DNA of 48,548 bases. Origin: SIAF01 sp046152955. Its GTDB lineage: Bacteria; Planctomycetota; Planctomycetia; Planctomycetales; Planctomycetaceae. The notes below the pieces were generated by a model. The model was not told the DNA's origin and searched no databases. It worked only from the letters and a program-made list of their open reading frames with translations. The position numbers were made by a program, and so were the translations under genes. Location: the NCBI GenBank assembly GCA_046152955.1, contig JBJXGA010000067.1, positions 1 to 48,548 on the forward strand, in the 5' to 3' direction. Shown here one piece after another: positions 1-9,297 of the stretch (the first letter of the stretch is position 1; each line of letters starts with the position of its first letter).

Positions 1-942
1 GGCGTCCTTGTCGCGCTGCTGCTCCCCGCCGTCCAGCAGGCGCGCGAGGCGGCCCGCCGGACCCAGTGCAAAAACAACCTCCGACAGATCGGGCTGGCCC
101 TTCACAACTACCTGGAGGCCTTCTCCGTCTTTCCTCCCAGCTTCTGCCTGGGGAACGGCGACGGGGGAAAATGGTCCGCTCAGGCGCGACTTCTCCCCTA
201 CGTCGAGCAGGCCAATCTGTTGTTCAAGGTCGATCTCAATCACGGCTACAGCCACCCGGTGAACGCCGCAGCGGGGGTCAACGAGACGCGGATTCCCCTT
301 TACCTTTGTCCCAGCGAGGCGAATGATCGGATGCGCGTCGGCCCTCCCAACCATTATCCCATGAGCTATGGGTTCAACGGGGGAAGCTGGAAGGTCTTCA
401 CGCACGCCCCCATCCTGACCGACGGGGGGACGCCGGGGGACGGAGCATTTGCCCCCAACAGTCGGATGCGCCCTGCCGATTTTGTCGACGGAATGTCCAA
501 CACCCTGGGGTTCGCCGAGATCAAGGCCTATACCCCCAACGTCGGAAACGGTCGTGAAGGGACCGATGAAATCCCGGATTCAGTAGCGGCTTATTCCGCG
601 GGGAACTATTCCCCGAACGGACATACGGAGTGGGTCGATGGCAAAGTTCACGAGACCGGGTTTACGACCGCCTTTCCTCCCAATTCCAAAACGGTGGTGA
701 CCGGCACCGGCGCCCCGGCGGGGGGACCGTTCGTTGGCGACTTCATTTCCTGCAAGGAAGGGGGATCAGCCTGCGCCGGCCGACCGATCTACGCCGCGGT
801 GACTTCCCGGAGCTTCCACACGGGAATGGTCAACGTCCTGTTGATGGACGGCTCATGCCGGTCGATCTCCGACAGCATCCATCGCCCCACGTGGCGGGGC
901 CTGGGCACCCGGATGGGGCAGGAAGTCACGGGAGAGTTTTAG
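1..942 (+). CDS. DUF1559 domain protein, 5' end outside the window
   Basis: This is a DUF1559 (SBP_bac_10-like) protein, a planctomycete family of exported proteins with a type IV pilin-like N-terminus. Their function is unknown; a surface or pseudopilus role is inferred. The reading frame is open from base 1. It starts inside the hydrophobic helix (GVLVALLLPAVQQAREAARR), directly followed by TQCKNNLRQIGLALHNY, the family hallmark. The FTLIELL methylation motif must lie just upstream of the window. The C-terminus carries the H-x9-DG motif (His then TGMVNVLLM then DG), ending RGLGTRMGQEVTGEF. About 313 residues are visible, so only some 20-30 are missing. It is convergent with the AsmA-like gene, 23 bp away, with no clear terminator between. 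A second family member lies at 18677-19735. Family assignment is firm; biological role is unknown. Confidence 0.93.
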   Translation, partial: GVLVALLLPAVQQAREAARRTQCKNNLRQIGLALHNYLEAFSVFPPSFCLGNGDGGKWSAQARLLPYVEQANLLFKVDLNHGYSHPVNAAAGVNETRIPLYLCPSEANDRMRVGPPNHYPMSYGFNGGSWKVFTHAPILTDGGTPGDGAFAPNSRMRPADFVDGMSNTLGFAEIKAYTPNVGNGREGTDEIPDSVAAYSAGNYSPNGHTEWVDGKVHETGFTTAFPPNSKTVVTGTGAPAGGPFVGDFISCKEGGSACAGRPIYAAVTSRSFHTGMVNVLLMDGSCRSISDSIHRPTWRGLGTRMGQEVTGEF

Positions 943-965
943 AAGCACCAGGGAGGAATGCCGCG

Positions 966-3900
966 CTATTGCCGCTCGGGACCACGGCCGTCAAACGCTC
1001 CCAGCAGGCGGCGGAGGGTCGCATCGAGTTGCGGCAATGGCTTGATCTCCGTGTGCGGATCCTTGACGGTCCCGCTGACGAACACCCCCACCCAGGCGTT
1101 GGTTCCCATCTTGATCGCCTCGCGCAAGATGGGAATCGGGAGTTGTTTCCTGCCGGCGGAGGAGAAGAACTCCAGCGCCACGGTCTTGTCAAACCGCACC
1201 AACCCCCGCCCTTTGAGGTGGATCGCGTCCCCCACCAGATCGATCTTTCCAAATTGCACCGCGCTGTTGCGGATGTTGAAAATGAACTGCGCCTGGTCGA
1301 AGGCGTAGTCTTTGGGGGGAGTCAGCAACAGCGCTTGCAGAGTGGCCACAAGCAAGGGAAGGTCATAGAGCGCCGCCGGACTGATCACGAGCTGTCCCGT
1401 TCCGTTCAGCCGCTTGAGGTCAGTTCCCGCCCCCGTCAATTCCACCCAGCCATTCATTGCGCCGGCCAGACGCGAGTGGTTGGGTAAATGCAACTGGGCG
1501 TACCGTTTGAGATCCCCATCCTGCAGGGTGATGCGGGTGTGATAGGTCATCGATCGGCCCAAATCGACTTCCGCATCCATCCCGATCACCCCTTCGATGA
1601 AGTGGGCGGTGAGACGCTGGGCGTTATTGACCGGAGCGCCCGCCGTGCGGTTCATTGCCTCTTGCGAGCCGACGATCAGGTGATTTCCGTCAATTTTGAC
1701 CGGCCCTTTGACGTCGGCCAATTGAAACCCCAGAACCTTGACTGATTTCAGTTCAATCCATCCCTGCCCCACGACGTCTTCGCCATCCCAGGTTCCCTGA
1801 AACCGCGCGGCGCCGTGCATGTCCTTCAGATCGATTCCCGCAGTGATCGTGGTTTGCGTGTAAACGGTCCGTGTATCCCACGCCGCCGTGATTGGGTATT
1901 CGTCCCCCTTTTTGCCACGGAAATCAAGTTTTCCGGCAATCGACACCCGTCCCCGCGGATTGAACGCTTCGAGCACGTCGCGCAGTTTCTCGGGAAGGGT
2001 TTTACGAAACGACGGCCCCGCCTCCAGGTCGTCGATCCGCAAGTCGCTGAAATGCAGGTGCCATTCGCCATCGTCGAAGAACTCGGCCCAGCCGCCGGCA
2101 TGCACCACGGTCTCGTCATGGCGTCCGCTGAGTGAGCGAATCGTGACGACCCCCTCCTTCATCCCCACGTCCGCGCGGACGTCGTCGAGCGCGTAGGGGA
2201 TCGCCCGCAGCGCGATCTTGCCATCCAGCAACTCCGCATCCAGCGCCACATGGGGTGGGGCGCCGGGAGTCCAATCGAGCGTCCCGCTGAGATTCAACAA
2301 TCCCTGTGGCCGAATTTCGCTCCAAATCTGTTTCCAATCGATGGGGAGCGATTCGAACAGCGTCCGATCGCAGGGAATTTGCTGTCCGTCAAATTCCAGT
2401 TCCAGGCGGGGGGACTCTGCCGCCGGGGCCAAAAACGAGCCACTCCAGTTGACCTGGGCGGCCCCCTGTCGGCCATAGAAATTGCGGAATTTCCAGTTGC
2501 CGGGGGCTCCCTGGAAGTCACCGGTCACTCCCGCGAGCGCATAGGGAAATACCTGGCAGCGGACGGCCCCATTCTTCAACTTCCCTTTGATGAACGGAAT
2601 CACCTCCTGATCGGGGCCCGCGGCGCGGGACAAGCGGACGGAACCTTCGACTTCCCCCTGCAAGCCCACTTGATCCAGGACGCTCCGAATTCCCTCCGGA
2701 CAGGCAGCCCGCAGTTTTTCATCGATCGGCACTCCCGGCGTCTCAATCAGAATCAGCGACTGCGCCTCGGGACCGGGATTCTTGACCCGTCCACGCAGCG
2801 TGACCCGTCGCGGTCCGGCACGCCCCGCCAGTTCCATGTCGATGACGTTGTTTTTGTGGGTGATCTTGCCGTTGATCTGCTCCACGCGATAGGGGACTTT
2901 GATGTGGGCCGCAGTGCAGTCGCGAACGGTCAGCGTCCCCTCGTGGGACCACGGGCTGCGCCCATCGGCATGGAAGTGCATTCGAACGTCAATTTCGCCC
3001 GTGGGATCCACCGACTCGTAAATCCGCCGATTCTCCGCGGGGAGGATGCGATGCAGCCGTTCGTCCAGCGGCAGTTCGGTGATCGTGACGTCAAAATCAG
3101 CCGTCCGCAATTCCCCCTCCGCCACGATCGCTCCCTGCTCCACGTGGATTTTGGTGGCATCGCTTTGCGCCCACAGCTTGCGGACCTCGATGCGCTGGGC
3201 ATCCAAGACGATTTCCCCCCGCAGATCGCGGAGATTGTACGGCAGCGCCGGATGGCTGACTTCGCCCTCCAGAAGCTGTAGAGACAAGCGATACTCCCAA
3301 GGCTGGTCCGGCAGCGGGCGTGAGAAATGGAAATCCACGTTGGCCGCTCCGGTAAATTGGATCGGCGTGTCGGTCCGTGGGTCGCTCCGAGGATTGGCGG
3401 AGGCCCATTCACGAAGCCGGTCCGCCTCCTGCGTCTCGAAGCGCCGCAACCCGCGCTGGAACTCCGGAGAAAACTCCGCCAGGCGATAGAGCAGCGGGCG
3501 ATCGATCCGCAGCTTCTGGAGCGTCCCCTCGACGGTCCACGACCGATCCGGAATATTCCAGGTGCCTTCCGCCGAACAACGTTCGGCACCGGGGCAGTTC
3601 GCCGACAATTTGACGCGGAACTGCTGTTTTCCGGAGGGGATCATCTGCATGTCCAGGCCGTCCACGCGCATCTGCGACGCCGGGTGATCGGTCCCGCGCA
3701 GTTCCAATCCCAGCACTCCCTGTTCAATGCTGCACTCGGGAATGACGCCGCGCGGCAGTTTCAGGGGAGGAAGCTGCGCCATGTTCCATTGGCCATCGGG
3801 ATCCCGCGCCAACTGGACGCGGGGTCGAATGATCCGCAGGCTTTTGATCACCGGATGCGGATCTCCCAGCGTTTCGCGGTCGAGCACTAAAATCGCTTCG

Positions 3901-4169
3901 GGCATTTCCAGGAACGGAGTCTCCTGGTCGATGCCGGGAATGGAGACGTCGTACAAGTGGACCCGCCCCTGAATGTCAAATCGCGCGCCGCGGACCGAGA
4001 CCTGCCACTGGGGCGCCATTTCCCGGAGCGTCTCCAGAATTGTCTGCCGCAACAGCTCGTCGCTCTTGTTCCAAAAGCAATAGACGTAGACTCCTCCTCC
4101 CGTGGCTCCTGCGAGCAACAGGAACACGAGCAGCAGCATCGTGCGGCGAAACGACTGAAACGCCTTCAT
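966..4169 (-). CDS. AsmA/TamB-like membrane-anchored periplasmic protein
   Basis: The product has 1067 residues: a short basic N-terminus, one transmembrane anchor at about residues 11-32, then a long beta-rich periplasmic body with no further membrane segments. The repeating pattern of alternating hydrophobic strands (LSLQLLEGEVSHPALPYNLRDL, written here only in part) and the C-terminal block with VDLVGDAIHLKGRG-like character match the AsmA-like C-terminal region. AsmA-clan proteins are thought to act in lipid transport or outer membrane homeostasis; that role here is inference. The ATG overlaps the stop of the upstream glycosyltransferase (ATGA at 4166-4169), so the two are probably co-translated. 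That coupling suggests a shared envelope-glycolipid function. The exact subfamily (AsmA, YhdP or TamB) cannot be decided by eye. Confidence 0.82.
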   Translation of the reverse strand: MKAFQSFRRTMLLLVFLLLAGATGGGVYVYCFWNKSDELLRQTILETLREMAPQWQVSVRGARFDIQGRVHLYDVSIPGIDQETPFLEMPEAILVLDRETLGDPHPVIKSLRIIRPRVQLARDPDGQWNMAQLPPLKLPRGVIPECSIEQGVLGLELRGTDHPASQMRVDGLDMQMIPSGKQQFRVKLSANCPGAERCSAEGTWNIPDRSWTVEGTLQKLRIDRPLLYRLAEFSPEFQRGLRRFETQEADRLREWASANPRSDPRTDTPIQFTGAANVDFHFSRPLPDQPWEYRLSLQLLEGEVSHPALPYNLRDLRGEIVLDAQRIEVRKLWAQSDATKIHVEQGAIVAEGELRTADFDVTITELPLDERLHRILPAENRRIYESVDPTGEIDVRMHFHADGRSPWSHEGTLTVRDCTAAHIKVPYRVEQINGKITHKNNVIDMELAGRAGPRRVTLRGRVKNPGPEAQSLILIETPGVPIDEKLRAACPEGIRSVLDQVGLQGEVEGSVRLSRAAGPDQEVIPFIKGKLKNGAVRCQVFPYALAGVTGDFQGAPGNWKFRNFYGRQGAAQVNWSGSFLAPAAESPRLELEFDGQQIPCDRTLFESLPIDWKQIWSEIRPQGLLNLSGTLDWTPGAPPHVALDAELLDGKIALRAIPYALDDVRADVGMKEGVVTIRSLSGRHDETVVHAGGWAEFFDDGEWHLHFSDLRIDDLEAGPSFRKTLPEKLRDVLEAFNPRGRVSIAGKLDFRGKKGDEYPITAAWDTRTVYTQTTITAGIDLKDMHGAARFQGTWDGEDVVGQGWIELKSVKVLGFQLADVKGPVKIDGNHLIVGSQEAMNRTAGAPVNNAQRLTAHFIEGVIGMDAEVDLGRSMTYHTRITLQDGDLKRYAQLHLPNHSRLAGAMNGWVELTGAGTDLKRLNGTGQLVISPAALYDLPLLVATLQALLLTPPKDYAFDQAQFIFNIRNSAVQFGKIDLVGDAIHLKGRGLVRFDKTVALEFFSSAGRKQLPIPILREAIKMGTNAWVGVFVSGTVKDPHTEIKPLPQLDATLRRLLGAFDGRGPERQ

Positions 4170-5437
4170 GAGGGGAGTTCAACTCGATCGACGGAGGGGA
4201 CCGATGCGTTGTGTGAAGGGGAGTGCCTTTGTTGCCAGGCGGTCCAGCCTGCCGCTGACAGAATCCACAGAGCGTATTCCGCCGGCAGGCGATAGCGGAC
4301 CGAGCTGACGAACACCGTATGAACCAGCGAGAAATAGAGGATGGGGGCCAGGGGAACAAACCAGCACCACCACACCTGTCGCCAGCGCCATCCCCCCCAT
4401 GCGGCGAGCAGCCACAACGGGAGCGTCGCGAGCGCGACCGACCAGCCGATCGCCCAGTGACCGAACTGGTCAGCGTTGGGAAACGGGTTCCAAAACCGAG
4501 CCACTTTGATCGCCGCGAGCTGCGCCGCGCGCCCGGGATTTTCGCGGACGAAGCTCCACGCCGCCGCGCGGTAATGGCGGTCGGCATCGTACTCCGACAG
4601 CGTTTCGTAGATCCGGTCCGTCTCGATGAACCGCATGTCGCTCGCGCCGGTCGCCTCGGCATGCAGTCCGTCGTACAGACTGGGACCGACCCACAATGTC
4701 GTCGGAATGAAATGACCAGTGACCTGGAAATTGCGAATCGTCCAGGGGAGCAGCGTCAGCGCCAGGCCGGAGAGAAGGATCAGGGCGTGCCGCAGCGCGG
4801 CGGGGCGATCGCGACTGGTCAATAGATGCAGGAACGCCGCGGCCGGTCCGACCAGCAGCCACGTGGGACGCACGAGGGTCGCCAGGCCGCACAACACACC
4901 CGCCGTCAGCGCGGCCCCCCACAAACGACCGGTTCCTCCGCGGAACAGTCGGGCCAATGGAATCAGGCTCGCCACGAGCAGGGTGGCGAACAGCGTCTCA
5001 CTCAGTAACAGGGGGCTGAAACCAACAAACGTCGGAAAAACCGCCGCCAGAGCGCAGGCCCGCAGCGCCGTCCCTTCGTCGAACAGCGTGCGCGCCAGAA
5101 GATACACCAAGGCGCAACCGGCTGTTCCCACGCCGGCCAGAATCAACCGGATCCACAGCGTTTGCTCTCCGAACAACCGCATTCCTCCCGCCAGAAGCAT
5201 GGGAAAACCGGGCATGCGGAGCACCCGTCTCGGCGGTTCGTACAAGGCATACTCCTCGCCCCTGGCGAGATGGCGTCCCAATTCCCAATACCCTTCGGCG
5301 TCCCCTGCAATCAGGCAGAGCCGACCGGGGGTCCGCTCCACCCAATTCTGGATGAGCAGGGCCGCGACGAGTCGGAGACCAAGCGCCCCGGCCAAAATAA
5401 TGACGAGCCACGGCATTTTGTCGCTCCGCTCCAACAT
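4166..5437 (-). CDS. GT39/ArnT-like integral membrane glycosyltransferase
   Basis: The product has 423 residues with about ten hydrophobic segments. Residues 8-30 form the first helix. They are followed by a loop with GDAEGYWELGRHLARGEEY (Asp46, Glu48), the position of the acidic catalytic motif of GT39/ArnT/PMT-type enzymes that use polyprenyl-phosphate sugars. The segment RMPGFPMLL and the later ATLVRPTWLL are typical of this family in planctomycetes. It probably transfers a sugar to a lipid or protein on the outer face of the inner membrane; donor and acceptor are unknown. The start at 5437 has GAGAG about 6 bp upstream; Met8 (MPWLV) is an alternative. It is the first gene of a two-gene minus-strand operon with the AsmA-like gene. 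Confidence 0.82.
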   Translation of the reverse strand: MLERSDKMPWLVIILAGALGLRLVAALLIQNWVERTPGRLCLIAGDAEGYWELGRHLARGEEYALYEPPRRVLRMPGFPMLLAGGMRLFGEQTLWIRLILAGVGTAGCALVYLLARTLFDEGTALRACALAAVFPTFVGFSPLLLSETLFATLLVASLIPLARLFRGGTGRLWGAALTAGVLCGLATLVRPTWLLVGPAAAFLHLLTSRDRPAALRHALILLSGLALTLLPWTIRNFQVTGHFIPTTLWVGPSLYDGLHAEATGASDMRFIETDRIYETLSEYDADRHYRAAAWSFVRENPGRAAQLAAIKVARFWNPFPNADQFGHWAIGWSVALATLPLWLLAAWGGWRWRQVWWCWFVPLAPILYFSLVHTVFVSSVRYRLPAEYALWILSAAGWTAWQQRHSPSHNASVPSVDRVELPS

Positions 5438-5842
5438 GCAGGCTCTCAGAAATCGGGAAAGGCGGGGGATGGTACGCCCTTTCGCGGACTTGGGTCAAGA
5501 TCAGCGTTCCGCCCCCCTGGGGGACGCAGCCCGCGTCGGCGTCCAACGGTTCGTTCCGTTCACGGTCTGTTTCCAAACTCCCCCCCTTAGCAAGGGGGGG
5601 GCAGGGGGGGTGGCCTCCAACGGTTGGTTCCATTCATGGTTTGCTTCTGAACAAAAGAACATATCCAATCACTCCAAAGCCCCTCCCCACCCATTCGCAT
5701 TCATGAGAATTCCCGGCAGCGGGGGGGTGGGCGAATTGTCCCAAGTCGCCGGACCCGCTAAAATTGGTGCTGCTGCCCTATACCTTTTGTGATCCGCCGC
5801 GCGGATTCACGCGACTTGTGAGCAATCAGGTCCACACGCACC
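5438..5842. other. Intergenic region with a C/G-run hairpin between two imperfect direct repeats
   Basis: No convincing gene is seen. The stretch lies between the divergent glycosyltransferase and ferredoxin genes and should contain promoters for both, but no clear -35/-10 pair could be assigned. It contains a hairpin at 5580-5600 (CCCCCCCTT, loop AGC, AAGGGGGGG) and flanking imperfect direct repeats at 5543-5574 and 5617-5648. Confidence 0.6.
5543..5648. repeat. Imperfect 32-bp direct repeats flanking a CCCCCCCTT hairpin
   Basis: Copies at 5543-5574 and 5617-5648 both begin CCAACGGTT and match at about 26 of 32 positions. Between them lies the 9-bp stem CCCCCCCTT / AAGGGGGGG (5580-5588 and 5592-5600). 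Similar C-run/G-run hairpins occur at 33817-33844 and 48320-48348. This may be a short non-coding repeat unit; a function is not evident. Confidence 0.55.
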
Positions 5843-6229
5843 ATGGCGAAAAGCGGTTCCCGCAAAAAGCTCCCCAAGGAAGTGGCCGTCATCAATGCCG
5901 ACAACTGCACCGGCTGCGAGGCGTGTCTGGAAGTCTGTCCAGTCGATTGCATTCAGAAGGTTCCGGGAAATACGATTTCTGTCCTCCAGTCGTGGTGCGA
6001 GATCGACGTCGAGCGGTGTGTCGGCTGCGAAGTGTGCGTCCACATTCCCACCAAGAAGAGCGATCCCTACGAATTGACGGTCTGCCCCTGGGATGCCATC
6101 GAAATGGTCCCCACGGTCGAAGTGGCCCAGGCGGTTGCCTCCAAAGGGGGACCACCCGATTATATGTACGAACACTGGGACCGAATCGTTGTCCCGGCGC
6201 AGCGGATGGCCGAATTGGCCGCCTCTTGA
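5843..6229 (+). CDS. Two-cluster 4Fe-4S ferredoxin with an expanded second motif
   Basis: The product has 128 residues and is a soluble electron carrier. Cluster motif 1 is CTGCEACLEVCP (Cys22, 25, 28, 32). Cluster motif 2 is CVGCEVC (Cys59, 62, 65) with the fourth ligand displaced to Cys81 (VCP). That leaves 15 residues between the third and fourth cysteines instead of the usual three. Two extra cysteines (36 and 52) lie between the motifs. A C-terminal tail ends in PDYMYEHWDRIVVPAQRMAEL. The cytoplasmic location is inferred from the absence of a signal peptide. The next gene starts 15 bp after its stop, so it probably shares a transcript with the dehydrogenase. Redox partners cannot be named from the sequence. 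Confidence 0.88.
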   Translation: MAKSGSRKKLPKEVAVINADNCTGCEACLEVCPVDCIQKVPGNTISVLQSWCEIDVERCVGCEVCVHIPTKKSDPYELTVCPWDAIEMVPTVEVAQAVASKGGPPDYMYEHWDRIVVPAQRMAELAAS

Positions 6230-6244
6230 GCACCGACTTTCGCC

Positions 6245-7243
6245 ATGCCTCCCCTTTCCCGCGTCCTCCTGACCGACCGGGCGTGGCCCGATACTGCGAT
6301 TGAGAGAGAGATTCTGAGTGCCGCGGGGGCCGAGTTGATCGAACCGGCCGCCATCGATGAGGCCACCCTGGCCGCCGCCGCGGCGACGGTGGATGCCATC
6401 CTGACCAATTGGGCTCGGGTCTCCGGAACCGTCATCCGGAGCGCCGGGCGCTGTCGGGTCATTTGTCGAACTGGCATCGGCCTGGACAACATTGACGTGG
6501 CGACCGCCACCAGGTTGAACATCCCCGTCACGAACGTTCCGGACTATTGCATCACCGAAGTGGCCGACCACGCCCTGGCGCTGCTTCTGGCCTGCGCCCG
6601 CCAGGTGGCCTTCTTTCATCGGCGGACCAAACAGGGGGAATACTCCTTGAAGGCGGCACACCCCATGCCCCGCCTGACCGGAAAAATCCTGGGCCTGGTC
6701 GGCTTGGGACGGATCGGTCGCTGTCTGGCCGAGCGGGCGCGCGCCCTGGGGATGCAGATCGTGGCGACCACCGCTTCGGGTAGTTCTCACGGCGTCGATT
6801 GCCAGATCGTTTCGCTGGAAAACCTGCTCTGCGTGAGCGATTTTGTTTCGCTGCACGCCCCGCTGACGACCGCCACGCGCCGGTTGCTGGGGCTGCCCCA
6901 GTTCGAACGGATGAAACCGACCGCCTATCTGGTCAATACGTCACGCGGGGGCTTGATCGACCCGGCCGCCCTGGCGACCGCTTTGGACCGCGGCCTGATT
7001 GCCGGTGCGGCGCTGGATGTCTTCGATCCGGAGCCACCTGATCTGAGTCTCCCCCTGTACCAGGATGAGCGGGTGATCGTCACCCCGCACGCCGCGTTCG
7101 TCTCGGTCGAATCGCTGATCGAACTGCGAACGCGCACAGCGCGGCAAGTGGTCGATGTTCTCCAGGGTCGCCGCCCGGAATCGGTCGTGAATCCCGAGGT
7201 GTACTTGGCGCAACCAACAGCCCTTAACCGAAAATCGATCTGA
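6245..7243 (+). CDS. D-isomer-specific 2-hydroxyacid dehydrogenase, CtBP/SerA-like
   Basis: The product has 332 residues, a normal length for an NAD-dependent D-2-hydroxyacid dehydrogenase, which interconverts 2-oxoacids and D-2-hydroxyacids. The N-terminal substrate half includes CRTGIGLDNIDVATA and PDYCITEVADHALALLLA. The NAD-binding Rossmann loop is GLGRIGR at about residues 152-158. The catalytic triad is visible as Arg234 (SRGGLID), Glu263 (DPEPPD) and His282 (TPHAAF). The pattern resembles the C-terminal-binding-protein/phosphoglycerate dehydrogenase branch without an ACT domain, so a role in serine synthesis should not be assumed. It follows the ferredoxin gene by 15 bp. The physiological substrate is unknown. 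Confidence 0.92.
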   Translation: MPPLSRVLLTDRAWPDTAIEREILSAAGAELIEPAAIDEATLAAAAATVDAILTNWARVSGTVIRSAGRCRVICRTGIGLDNIDVATATRLNIPVTNVPDYCITEVADHALALLLACARQVAFFHRRTKQGEYSLKAAHPMPRLTGKILGLVGLGRIGRCLAERARALGMQIVATTASGSSHGVDCQIVSLENLLCVSDFVSLHAPLTTATRRLLGLPQFERMKPTAYLVNTSRGGLIDPAALATALDRGLIAGAALDVFDPEPPDLSLPLYQDERVIVTPHAAFVSVESLIELRTRTARQVVDVLQGRRPESVVNPEVYLAQPTALNRKSI

Positions 7244-7790
7244 ACAAGAACACGCGGCGCGGACGATGGCCCCAACCAACGAAAAGAACTAAACGGGTGG
7301 GCGCAGCGCAGCCTGGGGCCGCAACCAAAGGGAAAAAATGAACAGGAGGGCGCAGAGGAAGCAGAGACATTTCGTCCGGGACATGTGATGGACTCAGGGT
7401 GAAATTGGTGAGGAGGCTGATCCTCCTCCTCGCCGCGGCCGAAGTCTGCATACTTCGCTGCTTCCTCTGCGTCCTTCTGTTCCCCTTTTGACCTGTGATT
7501 GAACCTTCCGGACCGAGAAATTCTTCTTGCCATAACAAGATTCTGCAGGATGGCGGTGCAGTGAAAATCGGACCGCCTGACCTGAGGTGCGCTGTGCGGC
7601 CCCAGGCAGCGTGTGTGCGGCCGATTCGCGGCAGTTCTTTGGCTCTGATCCGTCAGACTTCTGCTGTTGCTTGTCGTGAACTTTGGTTCTGGCGCCGATT
7701 TCAATTTGCGAAGTCTTACCCGACATGGCACAATCAGGTGGCGGGATGACACTCGGACCTGGGCTTTGGCGGCACATCTGGAGAATTCCC
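7244..7790. other. 547-bp intergenic stretch with a long inverted repeat
   Basis: No gene is supported; the small frames here lack family features. The left half holds an inverted repeat (arms 7340-7364 and 7458-7482) with an inner GAGGAGG/CCTCCTC hairpin near 7412-7430. The right half leads into the DUF1598 gene and presumably carries its promoter, which I could not pick out with confidence. Confidence 0.55.
7340..7482. repeat. 25-bp inverted repeat with an internal hairpin, MITE-like
   Basis: The left arm at 7340-7364 and the right arm at 7458-7482 are reverse complements at 23 of 25 positions. Both contain CGCAGAGGAAGCAG. The 93-bp interior includes the perfect 7-bp hairpin GAGGAGG-CTGAT-CCTCCTC. 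The element lies wholly between two plus-strand genes. It could be a short non-autonomous element or a structured transcript end; no flanking target duplication was recognised. Confidence 0.55.
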
Positions 7791-9236
7791 ATGCGCGCGT
7801 GCATTCGCTGTGCGGTCTCCCTGGCGGTTGGGTCCTGGCTCCTGACACTGGATTCATCGTTTCTGCTCGCCCAGGGGGCGGTCGGGGGGGTCTCCATCGA
7901 CGCCGAGGGGATGCTCCGGGATGCGAGCCGCGCGCCGCAGGACGGACGGCTCCAGCGCCTGCGGGCCGATGCCGCCGTCGAACCGACCGGCGCTGTTGCG
8001 TTGTCCAGCCCGCTTCGCAAAGTCTCACTGCGGCGGCTTGAGCAGGAAGTGGCGGCGCTACACGCCGATGGGAAGCCGCTCCCGGCTGATGTTGCCTGCC
8101 TGGCCGGGTTGCAGCAGATCCGCCATGTGTTTGTCTGTCCCGAGGAAGGGGACATCGTTCTGGCCGGACCGGCGGAGGGGTGGAAGGGGCTGCCGGAGGG
8201 AGATTGGGTCGGTCGGCAGAGCGGGCGACCGGTGTTGTCGCTGGAGGATTTGATCGTGGCGCTCCGCTACGCATTTGCCAGCGGCACCGTCGATGCGTTC
8301 TTCGGTTGTTCGATCGAACCGAGTGACGCTGGCGTCCGCCGCCACGGGGAGTACGTCTCCCGCCTCAAGGGGCTGGATCGTTCCCGATCCGATGAGATTC
8401 TGCGGGGGATGGAAGAGGCAATGGGGCCGCAGCAGATTCTGCTGTTTGGCGCTCCCCCCGCCACCCGCTTTGCGCGGCAAATGGTCGCCGCCGACTACCG
8501 GCTCAAGCGACTGGCGCTGGCGCACGACCCGTCGCCGGTGAAGTCGGTGCCGAGTTTTCTCGATTTCGCCTCCCGCCAAGTCCGCGGCGGTCCGCAGCCA
8601 CAACACCGCTGGTGGTTTGTCGGCCATTTCGACGCGATCCGCGAGACCCCCGACCACCTGGCGTTCGAATTCGAAGGACCGGGGCTGCGAGTGGACACCG
8701 CCCCCGCCACGGGAGTGCTGGCACAGGGGGGACCGTCCGCCAAACCGAGCAAGGCGGCCACGCAGTTCGCCGAAGCGGCGACACGCGGATTCCCCGAATT
8801 GGCGCAGAAGATCCCCGCGTTCGCCCAACTGCAAAACCTGGTGGGGTTGGCGGTCGCCGCCGAGATCATTCGCCAGGCGCAAGACATTCGAGCGGAATCC
8901 GCCAGCTCGATCGCCGCCGAATCGTGTCCCCCGCGACCGGACGATGCGCCCCCGGAATCGGGATTTACTGGCACGATCTGGAAGCCCGTCCACTTCCTCG
9001 ACGTTGCCGCGTGCCCGATCACCGAATTCGCCGTCCCCAAACAGACCCCGTCGCTGGCGAACGTGCGGATCGTCAAAGACCGGCAATGGCTGTTCTCGAT
9101 CAGCGGCGGCGTGGAAATCAACGCCGCCACGTTGGCCGACCCCTCCCGCAGAAGCGCCACCACGGGCAAAGCGCTGGGACAAGCACGGCAAACCTCGACA
9201 CCGTCTCGAACTCCGGCCCAATGGTGGTGGGACTAA
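7791..9236 (+). CDS. DUF1598 domain exported protein
   Basis: The product has 481 residues from the chosen ATG. That start is preceded by GGAG with 7-bp spacing (7780-7783) and gives a clean signal peptide (MRACIRCAVSLAVGSWLLTL, then SSFLLAQ). Longer in-frame starts at 7683 and 7746 lack this and would bury the signal peptide. The mature protein opens GGVSIDAEGMLRDAS, the characteristic start of DUF1598 proteins, which are essentially confined to planctomycetes. Later conserved parts include HVFVCPEEGDIVLAGPAEGW and QHRWWFVGHFD. The C-terminus after about residue 440 (ATTGKALGQARQTSTPSRTPAQWWWD) is low in conservation. The function is unknown. It is probably periplasmic or surface-exposed. 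It has no operon partner on either side. Confidence 0.87.
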   Translation: MRACIRCAVSLAVGSWLLTLDSSFLLAQGAVGGVSIDAEGMLRDASRAPQDGRLQRLRADAAVEPTGAVALSSPLRKVSLRRLEQEVAALHADGKPLPADVACLAGLQQIRHVFVCPEEGDIVLAGPAEGWKGLPEGDWVGRQSGRPVLSLEDLIVALRYAFASGTVDAFFGCSIEPSDAGVRRHGEYVSRLKGLDRSRSDEILRGMEEAMGPQQILLFGAPPATRFARQMVAADYRLKRLALAHDPSPVKSVPSFLDFASRQVRGGPQPQHRWWFVGHFDAIRETPDHLAFEFEGPGLRVDTAPATGVLAQGGPSAKPSKAATQFAEAATRGFPELAQKIPAFAQLQNLVGLAVAAEIIRQAQDIRAESASSIAAESCPPRPDDAPPESGFTGTIWKPVHFLDVAACPITEFAVPKQTPSLANVRIVKDRQWLFSISGGVEINAATLADPSRRSATTGKALGQARQTSTPSRTPAQWWWD

Positions 9237-9297
9237 GACTCGGCAGTGCGGGTGGGTGGCCGTGTGTGCCCAAATTCCCTGGCAGCCCTTCCGACGT

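Noticed and set aside
2250..3281. 343-codon plus-strand frame
   Set aside because: Antisense to the AsmA-like gene, whose own frame reads as a coherent membrane-anchored protein.
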